A stretch of DNA of 64,000 nucleotides from Stictocephala bisonia (lineage: Eukaryota; Arthropoda; Insecta; Hemiptera; Membracidae). Positions within the stretch are counted from its first letter, which is position 1, and each line of letters opens with the position of its first letter. The stretch covers positions 4,238,668-4,302,667 of the forward strand of contig JAQJVL010000029.1 in NCBI GenBank assembly GCA_035578905.1, in the 5' to 3' direction. Under the pieces are notes generated by a model that worked only from the letters and a program-made list of their open reading frames with translations, did no database searches and was not told where the DNA came from. A program made the translations under genes and the position numbers. Below, piece after piece: positions 22,861 through 32,812 of this stretch.

Positions 22861-25455
22861 TGTTACATTCAAATAACATTTAACTGATGTATTAAACTTA
22901 TAACAAAATAGTATGTATAGTAATAAATAAACAACATAACAACTTATAGCAAATAAATGCTGCTAAGCAAATAAATGCTGCTTAGATGATTTTATTCTTG
23001 ATCAAGCTAGTGATTTCATTAAACTAATGTGAGTGGTTACATAATTGTGAGAAATGTAAATTGTATTTCCTACATAAGCTCATTTGGGTTATTGTGTGCT
23101 TGTAATTTTAGTAAAAAAGGGAAAGTTAAATCTGGTGGAGGTAAGTTGTTATTTTTTAGTTACAAAGAAAGTTTAATAGATCTAACTATTGTTTGAGATT
23201 CCCCAATTTTATATTTCTGAATCCCTTATTTTATTATCTTATTTTTTATGTTTTTTTTAAATTATATTTATTCAACCTGTTGAAAAAAAAAAATTTAAAA
23301 CTCAACCAAATTTAAAAGTAAATTTATGATCCCCACTAGTTAGACAATTCTATTTTAAATGCCATAGAGAAGAAATAATAGTGCGTTGTAATAGTGTCGA
23401 TTGTGTGTGTCAAGTGGTCATTTCTTCAGTTTGTCATGCTATGTATGGTAGGGCCAGAACCTTGTAAGTCTCCCTTCCCCCCCTCAAGAATAAACGTAGT
23501 AATTATTACCACATATTATGTATAAAGATGTGCATTAGTTGTAATTTACATATAACTGCCTGTTAGGTGTTCACTGTGACCATAAGAGAGGGACCTCTGT
23601 TTCCTTTTTATCTGTATTAAATTTTAAACGGTAAAATAATTTAATCTGGAATAAAACCTTTTTATAAAGGAAACATAATGAACCTCTCAAGCTATCCAAT
23701 AACTGTTTCTTATTTACACAAACAGCCGTTAGATGGTAAATTTTATGTTAAAATAACGTAATATTTCAACATATCATTTTAACAGAGACGGCCAATTATG
23801 GAAGTTATTTTGAAGAAGAGTTACCTACCACAGTATAAACAAACAGTAGCGACGCTCAGCCGATTTACTTGCCAACCAAGCGATGCTAGCGATCCTATTG
23901 GTGGTATAACAGACAACTGGCGCGGTAAGCGAATGACAGTTCTGCGATACGACCACAAGTTTGGCTAGCGTCGAGCACTTGGTATTTTTTTTTTCAAGAG
24001 TAAGCTTCGCCCCTGTGTGTTTTTATTAAACTGTGGTTGTACAATTGGAGCATTTGAGAAGAGTGGATATTAATTGGGCAATGTTGCTTTGTTAGCAACT
24101 TTAAACTGGTAAATCTTTTTCATGTGTGTTTGCCTCATTGTATATTTTTCATGACATAGCTGGATTTTACCTACACAATGCACAAAGCTAGGAACAATTC
24201 ATTTTGAGTTATGGCTGCTGTATATAATAAATCAGACGTTTGGCCAGAAAGTACATATTGTTTACTTCAACTCCCAAACAACGCCCCAGGTGCCACATAT
24301 TTGGTATTACTCAGCGACGAACTACGCTGAGTTGCGAAACACCGCCAGGAATGCAGTTCTGCCATTGTAGATGTCTCTTCTGGTGGCGGCGCGCCTCTTT
24401 CCACATCTATTCAATCATTATCAATTCCCAGCGACAGAGACACGGGTCGAGGTTTTTGTCGTACAATTAGCGATGTATACAACAGGAGCCCGAAGGTGGT
24501 TGGTTAAACAGTGATTTCATTTCAGGTTATGTTTTATTGATGTCAAAACTCCGAGATTCTTTCCCCCTAGTGTTTGTCTTGAACTATCCGACAGAAACAC
24601 TGTTTCCAGTTTTCTCGTGTCAACATGACCTCGTCACCGCCTTCATACATCTGTAGGTTGTTAGAGGAGATTGCCAACTGGTTTTGACTGTTATGCGAAC
24701 GAATAATGTTATTGGAGGGGTGTGGGCTAGTTTGATCATAAGTTTGGTGACTTCCAGACCGATTTCCAGCCAGGACGATTCAATTCTCCAGAGATCAATG
24801 TTAAAGTTTCTCAAATCATTTAAAAACATACCTCCATTTAAACAGTGTAAGATTTAAGTCAGTTACCCCTAAATTCGTTATAAAAATTTATAACAAATTT
24901 GCATTTTGAATATGCCGTTAAATTAATAGTTAACCACACTACGTTTATAGTGCTTCAATGTTATTAGGGACCGCTTGACGTTTAAGATCTAGAGTGTAAT
25001 TAATTATGAATTATTTTTTTGAAAATCAAATCACTTTTGACAAATTTTAGTTTTGTTCTGTAAATAAATTTTAGGCGTCGTTAAATGTCAAATTTTCACT
25101 AAATTTCTATACCATATTTGAAATATTAAATTTTATTGCTCAATAATATACGTCAATTAATGCTTTCTAAATCTATTGAATTTAACACTAATAGGCCAAA
25201 TATTCTTGTATTATATTAGCGTTGCTTATTTCAACAGCAGTTTTAATGTTTGGATTTTATTTCGTCCAAAATGATAACTTTACCACTACATTAATATAAC
25301 TGATAAAGTCTTCCGAGCAATTAATGCAAGGAATTTGAGAATTCACTATTTCCAACAATGTATTTCAAATATTTTTAGAACGCCTATTTTAATTTGTAAA
25401 TAAATGCAACTATCACAATACTCTAAACTAATCATTGTTGTATGTGTGATGCGAC
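22861..25455. other. AT-rich DNA with a GC-richer, possibly promoter-like patch
   Basis: Nothing is recognised as coding. At 23820-23980 a GC-richer patch carries TATAAACA (23837), CCTATTGG (23902) and several GCG words, followed by a T-run. It could be a promoter or a non-coding first exon, but the evidence is compositional only. Positions 24240-24480 are similarly GC-richer, with a 76-codon frame lacking known motifs. Confidence 0.35.
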
Positions 25456-25456
25456 G

Positions 25457-25875
25457 TAACCAAACATAATCAAACCAACCCTAACATAACATAACCTAAC
25501 CTAACATAACCAAACCTACCCTAACATAACATAACCTAACCTAACCTAACTAAACCTACCCTAACATAACATAACCTAACCTAAGCTAACATAACCAAAC
25601 CTAACCTAACCTAACATAACCAAACCTACCCTAACATAACATAACATAACCTAACCTAACATAACATAACCAAACCTACCCTAACATAACATAACCTAAC
25701 CTAACCAAACCTACCCTAACATAACATAACCTAACCTAAGCTAACATAACCAAACCTAACCTAACCTAACATAACCAAACCTACCCTAACATAACATAAC
25801 CTAACCTAACCAAACCTACCCTAACATAACCTAACCTAACCTAAGCTAACCTAACCTAAACTAACCTAATCTAAG
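25457..25875. repeat. Telomere-like pentamer tract, CCTAA strand
   Basis: The tract is made of the pentamers CTAAC, ATAAC, CAAAC, CTACC and occasionally CTAAG. (CCTAA)n is the complement of the canonical arthropod telomeric repeat TTAGG. The marker CAAACCTACC, or a one-base variant, starts at 25511, 25551, 25621, 25671, 25706, 25776 and 25811; every interval is a multiple of 5. It sits inside the window, so it is an interstitial tract and not a chromosome end. Confidence 0.9.
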
Positions 25876-26642
25876 GTTTACATACCCAATAGTATTCTTA
25901 ATTTAGTAATATAAATTTACATACTATTAAATATTATCTTAAAATAAGTCTTCTTTGGCGATATATGTTTTTAAAAATTCAACAATATTTACTGTAGCAG
26001 ACAATTGTACAATTGTATTTCTAACGTAACTCAGTATTATTAACTTGAACTAATACTAATGAAAATTACAATTGTGTAACATTTTAAAAATAGAATGTCT
26101 TTAACCGCATGCTTTAATTAACTCCACCGCCCGGTCTAATATTCCAATACAAAATAAAAAGCAATGTCATCTAAACATTTTAAAGAGATTTAAAAATCTT
26201 TTACTGATATGTTCTAATAATGTTAAGATAGGTAGATCTGTGAGGGGTCTACCTATGCTGATTACTGTGTCTTAAATTGTAGGGCTACGTATTTGAACTA
26301 TAAAATATTAACATTTAAAATTAAAGAAAATACTAATAATACAACTGTAAACATAGATAAATATACTGTAGCGATTAATATTATTTTTAGTTGAAAATTT
26401 AATTTATATGTGAGCCTATTTGCGGATTTTTGTTATTGAACTTTTTAATTATAAAATGAGATCAAATAGTTTATTTCCATCGATCAATATTTAATTGAAA
26501 TAGGAATTGTCAATATATTGTATAATATACCATATACTATATTGTATTATCATACATTATACCATATGATGCATAACATATCACACAGTTATAAACTACT
26601 CTATAATATCATTCTTCAAGCTCTTTTCTTACTGGATGGATA
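25876..26642. other. AT-rich non-coding DNA
   Basis: No gene or element was recognised. Positions 26515-26600 are rich in CATA/TATA words. Confidence 0.5.
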
Positions 26643-26856
26643 TATAATTTAATGTTATAAAATTAACAAACACTCCAGTAAATAAATTTTAATTGTGTAA
26701 GGCCTTAAAGGCCTTAAATTGTATTCGGTAACAAAGTTACCATCTTCAGACAATATAGTTTGGTTGTCTGAAGATGGTAACTTTGTAACCGAAAGGCCTT
26801 ACACAATTAAAATTTATTTACTGGAGTGTTTGTTAATCTTATAACATTAAATTATA
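26643..26856. repeat. Long palindromic foldback element
   Basis: Left arm 26643-26753 and right arm 26764-26856 are near-perfect reverse complements around a 10-bp loop (TATAGTTTGG). The left arm has about 19 extra bases (AAAGGCCTTAAATTGTATT, 26707-26725), themselves containing a duplicated AAGGCCTT. Inner landmarks are ACAAAGTTACCATCTTCAGA on the left and TCTGAAGATGGTAACTTTGT on the right; outer ends are TATAATTTAATGTTAT and ATAACATTAAATTATA. The DNA would form a hairpin stem of about 90 bp. Confidence 0.93.
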
Positions 26857-26994
26857 CTATATGATATATTATAAACACATACATCTTATTTATATATTAT
26901 TTTATTTGTTGCAATAACATTTTATAATTACACCATACTTTAGCTTTACATAACACTATTAACTGGGAAACAAGCTTGTCTGAAATAATAGTAG

Positions 26995-26997
<3 letters not shown>

Positions 26998-27061
<64 letters not shown>
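26998..27061. repeat. (TA)n microsatellite, about 32 units
   Basis: An uninterrupted alternation of T and A. Its flanks are inverted relative to each other: AGTAGTTAATA on the left and TATTAACTATTA on the right. The whole block can therefore extrude as a cruciform. Confidence 0.97.
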
Positions 27062-27064
<3 letters not shown>

Positions 27065-28245
27065 CTATTACTGCAGTGAATTCACACAATCTTTAATAAT
27101 TAATTTATGGTGAGCGGCTTACTTGGAATGGCCAGCAGGTCAGGTCATAATATCCTTATGTGCTCATCTATATAGCACGAGTGTACACTTGTGCGCAAAT
27201 CACACGTGCGCATCTAACAAGAAATAGTTGTCATTAATAACTATCTAATAGTCCATTAAATGAACGGGAAATGAGCTAATCAGACTAAATAGGCTCAGTC
27301 AACGAGTTGTTATTGTTCAACACTGCTGAATCTAAGAAATGAGATATGATTCCAGATGAATTTTCCATAATATGTTTTCTCAGCTCAACAGTTTGTTTTA
27401 ATTTGTGTTATGATGGCTTGGAATAAAAAAATAAAGATGCTCATATTCCCTCTTGTTATAAATATTAAAATTAAAATGAATTAACAAATATATTCAACTC
27501 TTAAATGCAAGTAAAACTTGGGCTTCACTATCATAAAGAAAGTTCTTAATAGCATCTTGGCACATTTAAGCAGGGTTTCCAATTAAATATATTCTTCTCT
27601 TGAATCTAGCTTATTTTGTTTTGTTGGAAGAAAAGTGTATTTTGCAAGCCCATAGAAACCATAATGCCGAGTATTTTGAAACAATTCCAAGGTTTAAAAA
27701 TAAGTATACTTAAGTGATTCATATAAATGCACAAATACTTTCCCATTAGCTGCATATATAGTAAGAAGATGAAGACGGGGTAGGTAGAGCCCTATTCCCC
27801 ACAGATCAAAACCATAAAAAAAGAAACACTTAAACAATTTTAAAAAATTCCCGAAGTTAATTTTGGTTGACTGGCTGAGAATTATTGTAATATAAACGAA
27901 TAAATTCGGGACGGGGTGGGTCCCATTGCCCCACAAATTAAATAGCCAAATATTTTGAGAAATTAGTTTATGTTTCAAGACATTGCATTAACGTTTTGCA
28001 TTCCCATTCCCACATTGTGAATAGTATAAAATATAAAAAATGCGGAGTAATGAAGCCGATGTACCGAACTGGGCAAAGCATAGACTAGTTCTGATTTATT
28101 TACCAACATAAGTTACATAACCTACTTTTAACGGCAAAATGTGATACATTTAAATAAAGTATATACAAAATCAGTTAGTGTTAATTTATTACAAAAGAAA
28201 AAATCAACCCGTCATATTATTTTTTTGCCAAAAAATGTTGCACTT
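27062..28245. other. AT-rich non-coding DNA
   Basis: No gene was recognised. The 94-codon minus frame (27694-27978) has no known motif. A short internal similarity exists: GACGGGGTAGGTAGAGCCCTA at 27773 and GACGGGGTGGGTCCCATTG at 27911, suggesting an old local duplication of about 140 bp. Confidence 0.4.
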
Positions 28246-28985
28246 GAAATAAATGAATCACATTGAAAACTCATAACCACTCTCAGATTATATTGTACGA
28301 GGACGCCGTGACATGGTATTGAAATAAATGAATCACATTGAAAACTCATAACCACTCTCAGATTATATTGTACGAGGACGCCGTGACATGGTATTGAAAT
28401 AAATGAATCACATTGAAAACTCATAACCACTCTCAGATTATATTGTACGAGGACGCCGTGACATGGTATTGTACGAGGACGCCGTGACATGGTATTGAAA
28501 TAAATGAATCACATTGAAAACTCATAACCACTCTCAGATTATATTGTACGAGGACGCCGTGACATGGTATTGAAATAAATGAATCACATTGAAAACTCAT
28601 AACCACTCTCAGATTATATTGTACGAGGACGCCGTGACATGGTATTGTACGAGGACGCCGTGACATGGTATTGTAAGAGGACGCCGTGACATGGTATTGT
28701 ACGAGGACGCCGTGACATGGTATTGTAAGAGGACGCCGTGACATGGTATTGTACGAGGACGCCGTGACATGGTATTGTACGAGGACGCCGTGACATGGTA
28801 TTGTACGAGGACGCCGTGACATGGTATTGTACGAGGACGCCGTGACATGGTATTGTACGAGGACGCCGTGACATGGTATTGTACGAGGACGCCGTGACAT
28901 GGTATTGTACGAGGACGCCGTGACATGGTATTGTACGAGGACGCCGTGACATGGTATTGTACGAGGACGCCGTGACATGGTATTG
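28246..28985. repeat. Composite minisatellite: 26-bp unit nested with a 75-bp unit
   Basis: The basic unit, GTACGAGGACGCCGTGACAT plus GGTATT, is 26 bp. In the left half it alternates with a 49-bp spacer beginning GAAATAAATGAATCACATTG, making a 75-bp composite with starts at 28246, 28321, 28396, 28497 and 28572. The 101-bp interval between 28396 and 28497 is 75 + 26. From about 28620 to 28985 only 26-bp units remain, a few with GTAAGAGG. The minus-strand unit has no stop in any frame, so long repetitive frames (up to 181 codons) appear; they are not called genes. Confidence 0.96.
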
Positions 28986-29149
28986 AAATGGTGAATGAAG
29001 GATGCTAATCAATCATTTTCCATCATTCCCTTCGGCAAATCTGTATCAAAGTTCGACTCGGTAAACAACAAGTCTAAAGTAATCAATGCATATTAAAATC
29101 TGAAATGAGCCATCAAGAGGCAATTCTAACACATAAACCTAATGTTATG

Positions 29150-29890
29150 TATAACTTCAGTAAAAGTGAAGTCCTTGTGTTGATAAGCTAAAGCAATATC
29201 GTCAGCAGATATAAACTTTATAGAATTTGTGATTGGGATGTCAGCAGTATAAGGTATAAACAAAATTGGAGTAAGTACAGACCCCTGCGGAGGACAATAC
29301 ATCTATCTAAAAGAGCTTTCCACAAAACCGAGATAAACTTATATTAGCCTGGCACTAAGCACCGACTCCAAAAGTCACAAAAGAAAGGGGCAGGGAAGGA
29401 GGCTGTACAACTTTAACAACAAAACTTTGCTCCTTACTGTATCATAAGCAGCTGTAAAATCTACAAAAGCCTCTGGTGCTTTTAACTTCTTTTCAAACGC
29501 ATTCTTGATGAATGATGTCACAGCTAGAATCTGGTCGCTACAACTTCGTCCACGGTGAAAACCAGCCTGCTCAACAGGAATATTAGAATCAAGAATGAGC
29601 GATAATCTATTGTATTACAGTCTTTCCAGCAGTTTATAACAAACACCAAGAAGAGATATAGGGCGATAACTTTCTACTCGATCGGGGTCTTTGCCAGGCT
29701 TTAGAACAGCTACTACTTTTGAACGCTTAAGTGCTTTTGGCAAATTGCCTGTAGCTATTATCTTGTTGTAGACTGTTTGAAGCCATTGTTTCACTTTGCT
29801 ACCAGCATGCATAAGAAATTCCGGAAAGAAACCGTCGTCAGGCTGTTTTCCATGCTGGTATAGTACAAAGATTGGATTTAGTTTTTTGAC
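29150..29890 (-). pseudogene. LINE reverse transcriptase pseudogene (Jockey/RTE-like)
   Basis: Read on the minus strand, motifs appear in the correct order: DGFFPEFLMHAG; KPGKDPDRVESYRPISLL (fingers; the 65-codon frame 29615-29812); LLERL; QAGFHRGRSCSDQILAV; FVDFTAAYDTV (motif A with its catalytic Asp); PPQGSVLTPILF (motif B); and ISADDIALAY (motif C, with S for the usual Y before A-D-D). At least two in-frame stops (for example just after LLERL and after the FLL segment) and small losses show it is inactive. The endonuclease and C-terminal domains are absent or unrecognisable. It lies immediately downstream of the 26/75-bp array. Confidence 0.88.
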
Positions 29891-29934
29891 AGGAGATAAT
29901 TTGATACTTTTAGCAATATATAATGGCTTTAGGA

Positions 29935-30050
29935 CTTTATATAAGTATATAACGGTATAAGTATATAACGTATAAGTATATATATAACTGTATAAGTATA
30001 AGTATATAAGTATATATAAGTATAAGTATATAACGGTTTATATATATTTT
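29935..30050. repeat. Degenerate TATAAG/TATATAAG simple repeat
   Basis: Irregular reiteration of AGTATATA, AGTATAAG and TATAACGGTA over about 110 bp, just upstream (in minus-strand terms) of the LINE remnant. Confidence 0.85.
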
Positions 30051-31550
30051 AAAATTAATAGTATCTGACAAGAAACCATTCGCTATACATATGAATAACT
30101 TTACTTTAGATAAATGGTTAAATGTATGCGAGACATTTTAATTTTTACCAAACCACCACATTCACACATATTTTTGCTACACAATTTGGGTCAACCTAGT
30201 GTAGTTTTTACACTTCTAAAAAACTAAAATTCATTTATAGACTCTATACTCCGTTGTATGCTGCTACGTGACTATCGGTTAAAATATGTCGTAAGAATTT
30301 TAAGTTTTCCTTCGTATAATAATTTAAAATACCAACTTATAAAACTTTCTGACGTTGCTGCTTAGGGAGTAAAACTTGGCACTTTGGAGTCCAAGGCCAA
30401 TGATGGAATCCCTAACTTGAAGTGACGATCGGTTCTGTACAAGTTCAATAAAGTTCACGTAAAAGCCTGTGGCCTTGTAAAGGGGCGAGTGAATTAAAAA
30501 AAATCATTAAATCGACTAGAACCTGTCGTTGTTACACGCCCCCTAGATATATGTACATGCTTACAATAGTTAGTAATCGTTCCTCAACCGTTCAAACATA
30601 TCACTCTCTACAAGCCTCCTACTTCATCTACATGTTGCTGTATGCTTGGGACAGTCTACGTGACGTATTTAAAAAAATTGTTGTTCTACATGGAAATAAC
30701 GGGTTTTGATTTTGGTATATTGAAATAATGATTTAAATTCGTGTGCCATTAATTTGTAATTGTAATACTTGTAAATAAACCACATCAATCATTTGCAACC
30801 CTCCCTCGTAAAATCATTACTGGGCCAATCAAGGGTGGGTGTGAAGCCACCGGACTCGGGAGGATGAAGAATAATAACACAAGTTACATCCGAAATATAG
30901 TTTTATTGAAAGATTTTAATTAAATTTTAGGCCAGCAAATCGCATAAAACAATAAAAATAAAAAAATAGTCTGCTGGCCGTTTTAGGATTACCTAAATTT
31001 TTTTTCTTATAAAACAAAAGGTCACCGGGAGGGTTGACAAAAATGACGGAAGGAGTTCACTTACATGCATGAGTCTTCTGCCTGGAGAATCCGTCAAAAG
31101 CGCAGCAAGGTAGGGTAGGGGCGTAGGTGGCTGCTCCTTCTGGGCCGCAACGAAGACCTAATGGACAGCCCAGCCCCAAAGATTCTCCACTGCGTCCTCA
31201 GGTGACATAAAGGGAAAGGCAATGTAGGTGACGATCCATCTCCCCTCCCAGACCCTAGAGCTAAATCCAACAATTTTCTTAGTCAGACATTAAGTATAAG
31301 AGTCAGCCAGGAAAAGGCGACAAGACAGATGAAAGCGAACGAAGACAGGGAAGACAAAATGAAATAAACACGGAACCACAAACTAAAACAAACATAGAGT
31401 AATCCATGCTACCCATAGACGACCCGAGACTGCGCTACGGCACATATTCCATCCATTTAGTGTTTTAAACTTTATAGTTTTTAGTAAAACTTATTTATTT
31501 AATTGTTGCTATTTTGCAACAGTTAGATTATTTTATTCTCTATCGTCTTT
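30051..31550. other. Non-coding DNA with a GC-rich island at 31.03-31.26 kb
   Basis: Most is AT-rich. The island at 31030-31260 has splice-like signals on both strands. On the minus strand there is an acceptor-like CCCTTTATGTCACCTGAG, then a frame open over about 43 codons including AATYAPTLPCCAFDGF, then a donor-like CAT|GTAAGTG at about 31063. On the plus strand there is TCCTCAG|GTGACA at about 31201. Neither translation is recognised, so I do not call a gene. The palindromic pair GGCCAGCA/TGCTGGCC (30931, 30973) may belong to a small hairpin. Confidence 0.35.
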
Positions 31551-31790
31551 TAAGGTGGCCGTTTAAGGTCTAGAGGACCATAAGTTGTTATTATGAGGTG
31601 TTTTTTATTTAAACTCGTTAAAATGACATTTAAAGAGTCACGTATTCAACTGAAAAAATTGTACATTTTTTATACAAAAATCAACTGTCAAATCTACAAG
31701 CAATACTATGGACCGGAACCTTAAAATAGAAAGATATTTTGGCGTTTTTCGTGATACCATTCCTCCATGACTGTGAAGTCGTAGACCGGA
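31550..31790 (+). repeat. Dispersed repeat, copy 1 (paired with 60.55-60.75 kb)
   Basis: Matches 60555-60750 in the same orientation. Shared words are GACCATAAGTTGTTATTATGA (copy 2: GACCATAAGTTGATATTATGA), then after a variable stretch ACCGGAACC...AATAGAAA and TGGCGTTTTTCG (copy 2: TGGCGTTTTACG). The element type is unknown. The GGTC...GACC flanking words at the left end form a small inverted repeat in both copies. Confidence 0.7.
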
Positions 31791-31933
31791 CAAATCATTT
31801 ATATTAATGTATATACGGCATGGATGTAATCTTTCTTACAATACTATATTTTGAAAATATAACAGATTTCATGTAATTTTGATGATTATAAATTCGAATT
31901 TTAAAGTGAACAAACAACACTCTTTGGGTACTG

Positions 31934-32359
31934 TAGGGGGCCAATTCTACATTACTCCCTGAAAGGGGGAGGGGTTTTTGGCAGCGTTATTCCCCGTTAC
32001 TGGAGGGAGTGGGGGGGTTCTACGAAATGTTACTTAACTATTAAACCCCAACAATTTGTTTGGATTTATTCACAAAATTTCAAAAAGTTTTCCCATAATT
32101 ACAAGGTGTTTAAAGTTAGTAAGATAATCCCCCCCCCCCCTAAATTAGAAAGCAAACGGAACAAAGGCCAAAAAATGACTTTATCATAAATCAAACATGC
32201 ATAATGAAAGTGGATGAACAATTTTGAGGGAGGACTTGGTGACAGCGTCACGTAATTTTTGAGGGTGGTTTAGTACTGTCGTTTCAAGTGTGTTACACGG
32301 GGGAGGGGGAGGTCTGAAGAGGCCGATTTTAGCGTTAAGTAATTTATGAATGGCCCCTA
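31934..32359. mobile_element. Non-autonomous TIR element (MITE) with TA flanks
   Basis: The left end reads TAGGGGGCCAATTCTACATT and the right end AATTTATGAATGGCCCCTA. The right end's complement, TAGGGGCCATTCATAAATT, aligns with the left over about 20 bp. Both ends are flanked by TA, as expected for a TA target duplication of the Tc1/mariner type, though the superfamily is inferred only from that. The interior, about 420 bp, is rich in G and C homopolymer runs and has no coding frame. Confidence 0.7.
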
Positions 32360-32569
32360 GTTTGTTAATAAGATAATTTAATTATCAAATATTGCCCATA
32401 AATATTTAAACTCCAATATTCCATTTTAATTTTCTCATTTTATTTGAAAGGGTAAAAAGTGACATAACATACTTCCCTCCTATGTCTTGCGGGAGTGAGT
32501 TCACTCCGGTGTTAAATTATGTCATGATTACACATGACATCAATCGGCCTGAGACAATATAGACCCTTG

Positions 32570-32812
32570 TTCTTGGAGCATAAAGGTCCGGACGGACGGA
32601 GATGGGGGTCGATCTAGGCTAGGCGAGGGCTAGACAAAGCCTCCTGTCTATTTGCCACCCCAGCCGCCATTTTGAATCGCGTTCGATCGTACCCTCCTCC
32701 GGCCCCGCCCCTTTTTGCAAATTAACAAAACTTTTCCCCGCCCGTTTCCTTGGATGATGATGACGATGGGTATCGCAGTGTGCCCATGGTTCCCGCACCC
32801 CCTGGCTTGCAG
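32570..32812 (+). promoter_or_regulatory. GC-rich promoter-like island and possible first exon
   Basis: An abrupt GC-rich island in AT-rich DNA contains GCCGCCATTTTG (about 32659, a YY1/Pho-type site in reverse), GGCCCCGCCCC (about 32700, GC-box-like) and a GAT-GAT-GAT-GAC-GAT run at 32753-32767. It ends in GGCTTGCAG|GTAAGTGG, a consensus splice donor after position 32812. Two frames are open to the donor: one starting at the ATG cluster (MMMTMGIAVCPWFPHPLAC), one reading DDDDDGYRSVPMVPAPPGLQ with a stop shortly upstream. It could be a first exon on the plus strand. No downstream exon was identified. Confidence 0.42.

Noticed and set aside
25457..25875. A true chromosome end
   Set aside because: The tract is degenerate, has larger repeat units and is flanked by tens of kilobases of other DNA on both sides.
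28433..29012. Minus-strand frames of 105-181 codons with SRRPRTIPCHGVLVQY repeats as a repetitive protein gene
   Set aside because: They are produced by a 26-bp DNA repeat with no stop in any frame; start codons recur in every unit and nothing outside the array continues the frame.
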